DNA from: JBBDWJ01 sp963824095
Lineage (GTDB): Bacteria > Acidobacteriota > Terriglobia > Bryobacterales > UBA6623
Length of the DNA: 64,000 nucleotides
Direction of reading: 5' to 3'
Assembly (NCBI GenBank): GCA_963824095.1
Contig: CAWGNS010000008.1
Span: 2,666,001 to 2,730,000 of the forward strand
Numbering within the stretch: the stretch's first letter is position 1; each line of letters begins with the position of its first letter. Below are positions 17,836 through 25,435 of the stretch, piece after piece. Both the position numbers and the translations under genes were made by a program. The notes beneath the pieces were generated by a model, which was not told where the DNA came from, did no database searches, and saw only the letters and a program-made list of their open reading frames with translations.

Positions 17836-18341
17836 CGAAACGCTCCACGACCCCGCGAGGCCATTCCGCGCGGGGACGAGATGACTAGCGCACGGCGGCT
17901 GCCAAACACCGGGCCGTTCCCGAGCCTCCCGAGTCTAGGTGGTTGGCCACCTGATTTCAACTGTTTAACTACGTTTTGTGGTCCGCCCGCGGGCTCGATT
18001 CGCCGGCACGGCCCGCGCGAAAACCGGATGATTCCATCCGTCAACCCCTGATGTTTACATCAGTATTTCGTGGGCCGGGTGAAAATGTTTAGAACATAAA
18101 TCAGTATTTTGTTTTTTAAAGCGCCCGGCAGAGGGCTCAACCGTGTTGCTTTAGCCGCCGTGGCGCGGGCCTCCGGACGGCCGCGTCGGCATCCTGCCGA
18201 CGTACGCCTCGATGTGAGAATCGACTTTCCCGGAGGCCAACCAGAGCGGCCAGGTAGGGATCTGGGGAGCAACGTCGACCTTCAGGTCGACGCCGCCGGC
18301 AGGAGGCCGCCGCCACGCGATGGGCCTCCGGCAAATCCCGC
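17836..18341. other. Intergenic region with AT-rich block and repeat
   Basis: About 500 bp between murB and the SPOR-like gene, both on the minus strand. 18045-18122 is clearly more AT-rich than its surroundings. It contains two direct 10-bp repeats ATCAGTATTT (18059-18068 and 18100-18109) and a TGATG-TTTA-CATCA palindrome at about 18049-18063, a plausible promoter or operator for the downstream minus-strand gene. 18161-18316 is a family C repeat. No gene is seen. Confidence 0.4.
18161..18316. repeat. Palindromic intergenic repeat, family C, copy 2
   Basis: The left arm begins TGGCGCGGGCCTCCGG. The right arm runs AACGTCGACCTTCAGG onward to CCGCCACG. Each contains a small hairpin (CGTCGGCA/TGCCGACG on the left; GTCGACCT/AGGTCGAC on the right). 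Copies 1 and 3 are at 783-928 and 20624-20668. Confidence 0.7.
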
Positions 18342-19394
18342 TCACGCCTGCTCGTCGCCGGCTTCAAAATCGCCCACGTACTGTACTTCTTCTTCGACTT
18401 CGAAGCCGTACTTCTCACGGACGCGCCTTTTCAATTCGAGGATCATCGCACGCAGGTCGGCGGCGGTGCCGCCGCCGGTGTTGTAGATGAGGTTGGCGTG
18501 GTAGGAGGCGATCTCGATGCCGCCGCGGCGCATGCCCTTGGCTCCGACCTGCTCGAGGAAATAGGCCGAAGCCACTTTGCCTTCGCGGACGACCTGCGCG
18601 GGCACGGCGGCGGCCACCGCAGGCGGCAGATTCTTGAGGTGCAGGTTCTTGAAGATGCTGCCGGCGCAGTGCATCGCCGGCGGAAACTTGCGGTCGCGAA
18701 CCGTCATGATTTCAGTCGCCGTGGCGCGCAACTCCGCCGCGTCATGAGGCTCCAGAGCAAAGCCTGCGCGAAAGATCACCCAATCCTTATGGCGCTTGAA
18801 CGCGCTCTCGCGGTAGTCGAACTCGCACTCCGCGTTCGAGAACTCGCGCACGTTTTCGCCATCGAACAGTTGCACCCAGGTGACCCGCTCGGAAATCGAA
18901 TGCCCGTAGGCCCCGGCGTTGCCGTAGACCGCCCCGCCCACCGAGCCGGGGATGCCCGCCAGCGTCTCGAGGCCGCGCAACCCGGCGTCCACCGCAAAAT
19001 CGACCAGTGACTGCAGCCGGGCGCCGGCGTCGGCAGTCACGGTGAGCCCTTCGCCCGAGAGTTCGCGCGCCACGAAGCGCAGAATCAGACCCCGAAAACC
19101 GGCGTCGGAAACGATGACGTTGCTGCCATCCCCCATCACGTAAAGCGGGCAACCCCTCGACCGGCAGACCCCCACAACGCGCGCGAACACCTCGGGGTCG
19201 GCGGTTTCGGCGAGCAGATCGGCCACGCCGCCGATGCCGAAGCGGGTATGCTCGCTCAACTCGACGCACTCGCGGACATCGAGGCCGGCGACGCGGCGCA
19301 ATTCACTCAAGACAACGTGTTGGGGTGCTTCGGGGGCGGAGGGGAAAGACGCACGAGGTTCCATGGAGCCAGCCAGCCAGTGGCTAATGTTCAT
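18342..19394 (-). CDS. murB: UDP-N-acetylenolpyruvoylglucosamine reductase MurB
   Basis: MurB makes UDP-MurNAc with FAD and NADPH in cytoplasmic peptidoglycan precursor synthesis. The 350 residues contain HTRFGIGGVADLL, YVMGDGSNVIVSD, AGIPGSVGGAVYGNAGAYG (FAD and substrate loop), FDYRESAFK, AGSIFKN (Ser proton donor) and IASYHANLIYN near the end. The start at ATG 19394 adds about 40 residues before the fold; the ATG at residue 11 is also possible. No mur or fts neighbours are adjacent. A family C repeat lies just downstream. Confidence 0.96.
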   Translation of the reverse strand: MNISHWLAGSMEPRASFPSAPEAPQHVVLSELRRVAGLDVRECVELSEHTRFGIGGVADLLAETADPEVFARVVGVCRSRGCPLYVMGDGSNVIVSDAGFRGLILRFVARELSGEGLTVTADAGARLQSLVDFAVDAGLRGLETLAGIPGSVGGAVYGNAGAYGHSISERVTWVQLFDGENVREFSNAECEFDYRESAFKRHKDWVIFRAGFALEPHDAAELRATATEIMTVRDRKFPPAMHCAGSIFKNLHLKNLPPAVAAAVPAQVVREGKVASAYFLEQVGAKGMRRGGIEIASYHANLIYNTGGGTAADLRAMILELKRRVREKYGFEVEEEVQYVGDFEAGDEQA

Positions 19395-19568
19395 TGTAAG
19401 ACAGCGGCATGGCTGGGTCCGTACGGCCTCGACCGGTCCGTCTTGCTAGGCAATCCGCACTAGTGCCGGCAACTTTTTTGCATTAACCAGCGCATTGTTC
19501 TCCATCGATCGGGCCGCGCCGCGCCGAGTTTCGTCTTTAATAAGAGCACGCGGGAGGGGACGGCCCGC

Positions 19569-20267
19569 ATGCAAGGGAGAAGGATGCCGCAGGTGAAAAC
19601 ACCCGGGCGGCCGCGCCGCGCGGTTGACGTCCGCTCGGTCCTTCAACGCTCGGGCAACGCCCAGAGTGCATCGTACGGATCCAGGCTCGTGAAGTGGCTG
19701 CAGGACCCCTGGTGGCCGCCGAGCTTTCTCAAGCGCCAATTCAACTGGCGGCTGCCGGTGATCCTGGGCGTGGTCTGCGGCGTGGCGGTGGCGTATCTAT
19801 CCGGCGGCCCCAATAGTATCTGGGTCCTGCTGTTCTCGCTCAATGCGGTCATCTACATCGGCATTCCGTTCGCGCTGACTCTGGTTGCGTTCTGGAAGAG
19901 CGACAGCGACCGCGGGCGGCTGATCGCCTGCGATCTGGCTTCCTGCCTGCTGGTGCTGGTGTTTCTGATCCCCGGCAACGTGATGGGCAAGTTCTATGCC
20001 GGCCGGCAGATCGAAAAGGCCAAGGCCGCCGGCCAACAGATTGCCGGCCTGGTCGAGAAATACGAAGGCCAGAGCGGACGCCTGCCGCACTCTCTGGATG
20101 AGCTGGCCCGCGACGAGCCGCTACCGGAATCGCCGTTCCAGGTGCAATACCGCGCGGTGCCGGAAGCGGGCATCTACGAACTGAGGATCGCCGACCCCAC
20201 CTGCCTGTTCGACTGTTATTGGATGTACCACCCGGCACGCAAAGCCTGGGCCTACGTCAGCCGCTGA
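19569..20267 (+). CDS. Membrane protein with pseudopilin-like periplasmic tail
   Basis: 232 residues. A basic N-terminal part is followed by three hydrophobic helices (LPVILGVVCGVAVAYL, WVLLFSLNAVIYIGIPFALTL, LASCLLVLVFLIPGNVMG). A soluble tail then reads AGLVEKYEGQSGRLPHSLDEL, a helix-and-loop pattern also seen in GspG-like pseudopilin domains. The specific family is not recognised, and no secretion genes are nearby. GGGAGAAGG-like purines stand near the ATG codons, and either ATG 19569 or the in-frame ATG at 19584 could start it. Confidence 0.65.
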   Translation: MQGRRMPQVKTPGRPRRAVDVRSVLQRSGNAQSASYGSRLVKWLQDPWWPPSFLKRQFNWRLPVILGVVCGVAVAYLSGGPNSIWVLLFSLNAVIYIGIPFALTLVAFWKSDSDRGRLIACDLASCLLVLVFLIPGNVMGKFYAGRQIEKAKAAGQQIAGLVEKYEGQSGRLPHSLDELARDEPLPESPFQVQYRAVPEAGIYELRIADPTCLFDCYWMYHPARKAWAYVSR

Positions 20268-20386
20268 GTCCCGTCGCCCGGGCGGCGGTAGGGCTCCCGA
20301 GCCATCAGGGGAACGGAGGCATTTTGGGGCATATGGCCCAGAAAGCGCGGTTTGCCGAAACAGTCCCTGGAAGATGACCTGGTGTG

Positions 20387-20582
20387 TAGAGACAGGCGCT
20401 CCCGCCTGTCGCCGCCGTCAGGCGGCTCCCGAAACCTGTCTTCGCCCTATCCAGCTTGGGGCTGGCGCCTCATCGGCGCGCCACGCGTCCGTGGCCCGGT
20501 TCCTTTCTTCGCGAAGTCTAAGTATGGGCCCAGGAAGGCCTCCGCTTCGCTTCGGCCGACAGGCGAGAGCGCCTGTCTCTAC
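20387..20582. repeat. Long inverted-end repeat element, family B, copy 1
   Basis: The ends are inverted: GAGACAGGCGCTCCCGCC at the left and GGCGAGAGCGCCTGTCTC at the right, with one mismatch over 23 bp. Each end is itself a hairpin (GACAGGCG/CGCCTGTC). The next inner motifs, GCCGCC-GTCA-GGCGGC and GGCCTCCGCTTCGCTTCGG, are also kept in copy 2 at 59154-59323, while the centre has diverged. This resembles a MITE/REPIN-type non-coding element. Confidence 0.8.
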
Positions 20583-20623
20583 TTTGCGGAGGGCCGGTGG
20601 CCCGAGATGGGCCAACCGCCAGG

Positions 20624-20668
20624 AACGTCGACCTTTAGATCGACGCCGCCGGCCGGAGGCCCGCGCCG
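20624..20668. repeat. Palindromic intergenic repeat, family C, copy 3 (one arm)
   Basis: AACGTCGACCTTTAGATCG followed by ACGCCGCCGGCCGGAGGCC and CGCGCC matches the right arm of copies 1 and 2. A recognisable left arm is missing, perhaps replaced by the adjacent family B element. Confidence 0.6.
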
Positions 20669-20743
20669 CCTCGTGGGCAATACCGGCTGTCGGGTCGACC
20701 GCCCCGAACGGTGCGACCGGCCAACCGATCATCCAGCGGCACG

Positions 20744-21880
20744 CTAGTGCGCGCCGGCGTTTTGTAGCACGGGCAGCTCCTGGCCGTGGCGCTCGCCGGG
20801 CTGGTAGCTGCAGAAGGGCTCCTCGGCGAGGTAGTTGTGGCTGACGCCGTAGGCGCGGGCGCGGCAGCCCAGGCACAGCTTTTTGAACTCGCAGACGCCG
20901 CACTTTCCTTCCAGGCTCTCGACATCGCGCAGCTCCTGGAAAATCGCGGCGTTCTCCCAAATATCGCGGAAAGGTTGGCGTCGGACGCTGCCCGCCGAGA
21001 CCGGCAGGTAGCCGCAGGGATAGACTTCGCCCAGGTGCGAGATGAAGCAGACGCCGCTGCCGGCCAGGCAGCCTCGCGTGACGCCGTCGCCGTGACGGCC
21101 GCCGCCGTGGGTGGGGATCTCCGGGACTTCCAGCCCGGCGCGGCGGGCCTCGGCGCGGCGCTGCCGCACGACGCGAAAATAGTGCGGCGCGCAGGTCGCT
21201 TTCAGCTCCATCTTGCCTTCCAGCGCCCGATCGTAGACCCAGTTGAGCACCTGCTCGTACTCGGCGGGGTTGACCATCTGCTCGTCCTGGATGGTCAGCC
21301 CGCAGCCCACCGGCACCAGCATGAAGGGATGAAACGCCGCGGCGCCCAGCTCGAGAGCGAGCTGGTAGATGGCTTCCATCTGGGCCAGGTTGTTGTTGGT
21401 GACCGTGGTGTTGATCTGCATCGAGACACCGCGCGCGCGCAGCCGCCGGAAGCCGGCGATGGCGGCATCGAAGGCGCCCGGCTGGCCGCGGAAATGGTCG
21501 TGGGTGGCGGCGTCGGCGCCGTCCAGGCTAATGGCGACGCGGCGGATGCCGGCTGCGGCGATGCGGTCGGCCATGGCGTCGTCGACGAGCGTTCCGTTGG
21601 TGGCCAGCGCCACGATGATGCTTTTCGACGCCGCCCGCCGGGCCAGATCGAACACGTCCTTGCGCCACAGCGGCTCGCCGCCGCTCAACACCAGGATAAA
21701 GGGCGCGTACTGGGCGATGTCGTCGATCACCGCGCAGGACTCCTCGTAGTCCAGGTCGTCGGGCGACATCAGCTCGGTGGCCGAGGCGCGGCAATGAATA
21801 CACCGCAGGTTACAACCGGTGGTCAACTCCCAGAAAATCAACCGAGGACGGAACTCGACGCTCTGCATCACGGGCCTCAC
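20744..21880 (-). CDS. Radical SAM/SPASM protein, AhbD/NirJ-like
   Basis: 378 residues. The radical SAM cluster motif CNLRCIHC (CxxxCxxC) is followed by RASA, a feature shared with the AhbC/AhbD/NirJ branch that decarboxylates or modifies tetrapyrroles. LSGGEPLWRKD and ISLDGADAATHDHFRG are typical radical SAM core segments. The C-terminal SPASM-like cluster has CGVCEFKKLCLGCRARAYG and FCSYQP, presumably for an extra 4Fe-4S cluster. Heme b synthase (AhbD) is the nearest family I recall, but no ahbA, ahbB, ahbC or hem genes are in the window. Peptide-modifying SPASM enzymes are the main alternative, and no precursor peptide is apparent next to it. Confidence 0.85.
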   Translation of the reverse strand: MRPVMQSVEFRPRLIFWELTTGCNLRCIHCRASATELMSPDDLDYEESCAVIDDIAQYAPFILVLSGGEPLWRKDVFDLARRAASKSIIVALATNGTLVDDAMADRIAAAGIRRVAISLDGADAATHDHFRGQPGAFDAAIAGFRRLRARGVSMQINTTVTNNNLAQMEAIYQLALELGAAAFHPFMLVPVGCGLTIQDEQMVNPAEYEQVLNWVYDRALEGKMELKATCAPHYFRVVRQRRAEARRAGLEVPEIPTHGGGRHGDGVTRGCLAGSGVCFISHLGEVYPCGYLPVSAGSVRRQPFRDIWENAAIFQELRDVESLEGKCGVCEFKKLCLGCRARAYGVSHNYLAEEPFCSYQPGERHGQELPVLQNAGAH

Positions 21881-22118
21881 TTCGGTTTCCTGGGAGCAAT
21901 CGGGCTGCCAAAGGGCGGTAGGGCCGGATAGGGCGGCCGATAGTGGATTTGGGCGATGTGGGGATTTGCTTTGGAGGTGCTCGGAAGCCCCAAGCGGTGA
22001 AGGCGATTCGGCCCGCCAGGCTTCCGCCCAGCGGCTCTGTCTCTGGGTTTACGGCTATGGTGCGGGTATCCACCCGGCCGCCATGGCTCATATCGCCTGC
22101 CTCATACTGAGAGCAGCC

Positions 22119-22511
22119 ATGCGGCAAGAGGACTTCGAGCGTCTGGTCGAGGAGGCCTGGGAGATGATCCCGGAGAGCTTCCGGGAGCGCTTTTCGAACC
22201 TCACCGTGGCGGTCGAGGACGAGCCGCGCCGCGAACATCTCGATGCCGCCGGGGTGCCGCCCAGCCACACGCTGTTGGGCCTCTACCAGGGCATCCCGCT
22301 GTCGCAGCGCGGCTGGAACTACACGATGGCCCTGCCCGACAAGGTGACGCTGTTTCAAGGCCCCATCGAACGGGCCTCCCGCTCCCGCCGCGAGATCCCG
22401 CGCATCGTTTACGACACCCTGTGGCATGAGCTGGCGCACCACCTGGGCATGAACGAAAAAGAAGTTCGCGAGGCCGAACACCGCCGCGGCGTCTACGATC
22501 CCGACGATTGA
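22119..22511 (+). CDS. Zincin-like metallopeptidase family protein (DUF1025-type)
   Basis: 130 residues from ATG 22119, with GAGAG 8 bases upstream; the longer frame from 21819 is antisense or noncoding. The start MRQEDFERLVEEAWEMIPES matches the small zincin family. LWHELAHHLGM supplies the HExxH-like zinc site (H-E-L-A-H), followed by a later Glu in REAEHRRGVYD. Members are found in many bacteria, but substrates are unknown. The radical SAM gene is divergent, 240 bp away. Confidence 0.85.
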   Translation: MRQEDFERLVEEAWEMIPESFRERFSNLTVAVEDEPRREHLDAAGVPPSHTLLGLYQGIPLSQRGWNYTMALPDKVTLFQGPIERASRSRREIPRIVYDTLWHELAHHLGMNEKEVREAEHRRGVYDPDD

Positions 22512-22755
22512 CGTGCGAGGGACCGGCGTGGGGCGCATTCTTTTTCCAGGAGTACTCCGGGTCCCACCGTTCCGAGGTCAGGTACTACGCCGCCAGTCGC
22601 TCACAGGCCCACCGAGGCTCAAACGCTAGGGGACTCCCCCTACAGTTTTGGGCGAATGCGCGCCGCTTTCCGCCAAATTCCGCTGCAAGGCAGTTCTCCG
22701 CCTTACGACACATGGGCTGCGGCCCTTAGGGGCAATGGGACCATCGTACAGCGCC

Positions 22756-22780
22756 GAAATGTACCCGATGACCTATTGGC
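22756..22780 (+). promoter_or_regulatory. Conserved leader block upstream of the first GGDEF-EAL gene
   Basis: GAAATGTACCCGATGACC followed by TATTGGC is almost repeated at 25375-25400 before the paralogue (changes at only a few bases). It lies 30 bp before the chosen start. It could be a shared promoter or 5' leader, or the start of a short N-terminal peptide (MYPMTYW). Confidence 0.45.
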
Positions 22781-22809
22781 CCGGGCGCCTTCCCCGGGCA
22801 ACAGTGGAT

Positions 22810-25248
22810 ATGGTGACGACCCTCCCCCAGAAGGCCGGCGCGGAAGGCGCCATGTCGCAGAGCCAGCTTCGGGCCACGCTGGACTCCGTTGTCGTGGAGA
22901 CGCTGCGTACGGTTCTGCCGGGCCTGGTGATTCTCCAACTGGTTACCTCCGCGCTTCATGTGGGGCAGTCGAGTTGCCCGGCGGCGGCGGTGCTGAGTTG
23001 GACCAGCGCCCTGCTGTGCGTCGCGAACTTCTCGGTTTGGGCGGCGCTGTTCCGTAACCACATTCCCATCGAGTGGGCGCAGCCGGTCGGTTCGGTGGTG
23101 GCGGTAGTCACCCTACTCAACCTCCTGCTGCACGTCTATCTGGTCTCCGAGCCGCGCCAAGCCCCGATCCTGACTCTGCTGCTGGTGGCGATCGGCTGCA
23201 TCGTGATCGCGGTGCGCTGGCCGGTGCTGGTGCTACTGGGGTGTCTTGCGGGTTGGGGAGTGCTCACACTGATCCCCCTGCCCTGGTTTGAAAGGCTGCC
23301 GAGCGGTTTCGAGCTGCTGGGCGCCACGATCATCGTCGTCGCCGTCTGCAACTCGCGGTTTCGCACCAGCCGCCAATTGCAGGAGGAAGAACGCCGCCGC
23401 CGCGAAGTCAACGCCAGCGAGGAACGCCTGGCCCTGGCCGTGCGCGGCGAGATGGACGGCCTGTGGGACTGGGACCTCAAGACCGACACGCTCTATTTTT
23501 CGCCGCGCTGGAAGTCGATGCTCGGCTATGAGGACAGCGAGATCGGCCAGTCGCCCGACGACTGGTTCAATCGCGTCCACCCGCACGACCTCAACGAGAT
23601 GATGATCGACCTGTCGGCGCATCTCAACGGCCAGACCGACCATTTCGAAAAGGAACACCGCATCCTGCAGAAGGAAGGCTCCTACCGCTGGGTGCTGAGC
23701 CGCGGTTTGGCCGTGCGCGACAGCCGCGAGAAGGCGGTCCGCATCGTCGGTTCGCAAATCGACATCACACAGTTGAAAAGCTTCGAATCGCGCCTGCTGC
23801 ACGACGCTTTCCACGACCGGCTCACCGGCCTGCCCAACCGCGACTCGCTGATGGCGCGCCTCGAAGAGGTGATGGAGGCCCGCAAGCGCAATCCGCGCTA
23901 CCTGTTCGCGGTGCTGTTCCTCGATCTCGACCGCTTCAAGGTGATCAACGACAGTCTCGGCCATCATATCGGCGACGAACTGCTGGCGGCCGTTGCCGAG
24001 CGGCTGGCGGGGTTCCACCGCGAGGGCGACATGATCTCGCGGCTGGGCGGCGACGAGTTCGTGATCCTGCTGACCGGGTTGCAGTCGGCCGACGAGGCCT
24101 CCCAGATCGCCAACCGCATTCAGGAATCGCTGGCGGCGCCGTTTCAACTGGTGCGCCACGAGGTGGTAACCACGGCCAGCATCGGCATCGCGTTGAGCAC
24201 CTCGCATTTCGAGCGGCCCGAAGACCTGCTGCGCAACGCCGACATCGCCATGTACCACGCCAAGGGCCGCGGGCAGGGCCAGAACCAGGTCTTCAACTCG
24301 GCGATGCACGTGCGCACCGTGCGCCTCTGGACGCTGCAGAACGATCTGCGGCACGCGCTCGAGCGCCAGGAACTGGTGCTGCATTACCAGCCGTTGATCT
24401 CGCTCGACACGGGCCGCATCAGTGGGGCGGAGGTGCTCATCCGCTGGCAGCGCTCCACCGGCGAACTGGTTTCGCCCGGAGAGTTCATTCCGCTGGCCGA
24501 GGAGCTGGGGCTCATCGTGGAGATCGGCGAGTGGGTGCTGCGCGCCGCCTGCACGCAGAACAAGCGCTGGCAGGCCGCCGGGTTCCGGCCGATTCGCATT
24601 GCCGTGAATCTGTCCGCCCGACAGCTCCGCCAGAAGGATTTTCCGGCTACCGTCAAACGCATTCTGCAGGAGACGGGCTTGGACCCGGAGTGGCTGGAGC
24701 TGGAGTTGACCGAAAGCGCCTTGATGGATACCGCCGAAGTCACGCCGGCGGGGCTGCACGCGCTTTCCTGCATGGGCGTGCGGACCTCGATCGACGACTT
24801 CGGAACGGGCTATTCGTCGCTCACCTATCTGCGGCGGCTCAAGTTCAACACGCTAAAGATCGACCGCTCTTTCGTCGCCGGCATCACCACCGACGAGAAT
24901 GCCGCGGCGCTGGCCAAGGGCATGATCACGCTGGCGCACAACCTGAACCTCGACGTGGTCGCCGAAGGCGTGGAAACGCTGGCGCAGCTCTCGTTCCTGC
25001 ATTGGCACGGCTGCGACCAGATCCAGGGCTTCCTGGCGAGCCGTCCGCTGCCGCTGGACCGCTTTGCGGACCTGCTCGAAGCCGATCGCCGGCTGCTGCA
25101 AGACTACTTCGCGACCGCGCCGCCAAGGCCCGATCGCCAGCAGATCGCGGCGCCGCCGCCAAGGGCCGCCTCGGCGACCGCGACGGCCGTCGCCGAGCCC
25201 GTCACGGACCTGGAGCAGCTTGCGAGCCAAGTCAAAAGCCGCGCTTGA
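22810..25248 (+). CDS. Membrane PAS-GGDEF-EAL cyclic-di-GMP protein, paralogue 1
   Basis: 812 residues from ATG 22810, chosen by alignment to the downstream paralogue (813 aa); a longer frame runs from 22648, and ATG 22759 is also possible. About 5-6 transmembrane helices occupy the first 190 residues, then PAS/PAC (about 204-331), GGDEF and EAL. The cyclase motif RLGGDEF is intact near residue 413, with the inhibitory I-site R-E-G-D exactly 5 residues before it. The EAL signature is EVL, keeping the Glu. NLS, ELTES, IDDFGTGYSSL, LKIDRSF and AEGVET are all intact, so phosphodiesterase activity is plausible. It probably senses a membrane signal and sets c-di-GMP level. Its tandem partner starts 187 bp downstream. 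Confidence 0.93.
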   Translation: MVTTLPQKAGAEGAMSQSQLRATLDSVVVETLRTVLPGLVILQLVTSALHVGQSSCPAAAVLSWTSALLCVANFSVWAALFRNHIPIEWAQPVGSVVAVVTLLNLLLHVYLVSEPRQAPILTLLLVAIGCIVIAVRWPVLVLLGCLAGWGVLTLIPLPWFERLPSGFELLGATIIVVAVCNSRFRTSRQLQEEERRRREVNASEERLALAVRGEMDGLWDWDLKTDTLYFSPRWKSMLGYEDSEIGQSPDDWFNRVHPHDLNEMMIDLSAHLNGQTDHFEKEHRILQKEGSYRWVLSRGLAVRDSREKAVRIVGSQIDITQLKSFESRLLHDAFHDRLTGLPNRDSLMARLEEVMEARKRNPRYLFAVLFLDLDRFKVINDSLGHHIGDELLAAVAERLAGFHREGDMISRLGGDEFVILLTGLQSADEASQIANRIQESLAAPFQLVRHEVVTTASIGIALSTSHFERPEDLLRNADIAMYHAKGRGQGQNQVFNSAMHVRTVRLWTLQNDLRHALERQELVLHYQPLISLDTGRISGAEVLIRWQRSTGELVSPGEFIPLAEELGLIVEIGEWVLRAACTQNKRWQAAGFRPIRIAVNLSARQLRQKDFPATVKRILQETGLDPEWLELELTESALMDTAEVTPAGLHALSCMGVRTSIDDFGTGYSSLTYLRRLKFNTLKIDRSFVAGITTDENAAALAKGMITLAHNLNLDVVAEGVETLAQLSFLHWHGCDQIQGFLASRPLPLDRFADLLEADRRLLQDYFATAPPRPDRQQIAAPPPRAASATATAVAEPVTDLEQLASQVKSRA

Positions 25249-25374
25249 GGCCGGCTACGGGCAGCGCGGCGCAGCATGGAGGGCAACGACGCTAAAGGGC
25301 GACGAATCGACGAGCACCGCGCCTTAGCGGGCGGGGGAAACACCTGAAGTTTCTCTAGAGTAAACAGCGGTATC

Positions 25375-25435
25375 GAAAATGTATCCGACGGCCTATTGGC
25401 GGAACTGGGTGCTTGCGGTTAACTGTGTCTTATAG
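25375..25435 (+). promoter_or_regulatory. Conserved leader and possible 18-codon leader ORF before the second GGDEF-EAL gene
   Basis: The block GAAAATGTATCCGACGGCC plus TATTGGC matches the leader before paralogue 1. From ATG 25379 it encodes MYPTAYWRNWVLAVNCVL and stops at TAG 25433-25435, directly before and in frame with GTG 25436. Either an N-terminal extension was cut off by a stop codon, or this is a noncoding leader or coupled leader peptide. Confidence 0.4.

Larger units (their letters stand above)
20268..20743. other. Intergenic region filled by repeats
   Basis: About 475 bp between convergent genes. It holds a complete family B element (20387-20582) and, directly after it, a family C half-element (20624-20668). 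The open frames across it on both strands come from the repeats. Confidence 0.6.

Noticed and set aside
22512..22809. Possible c-di-GMP riboswitch before the GGDEF-EAL genes
   Set aside because: I could not find the GEMM core motifs or matching stems in either upstream region.
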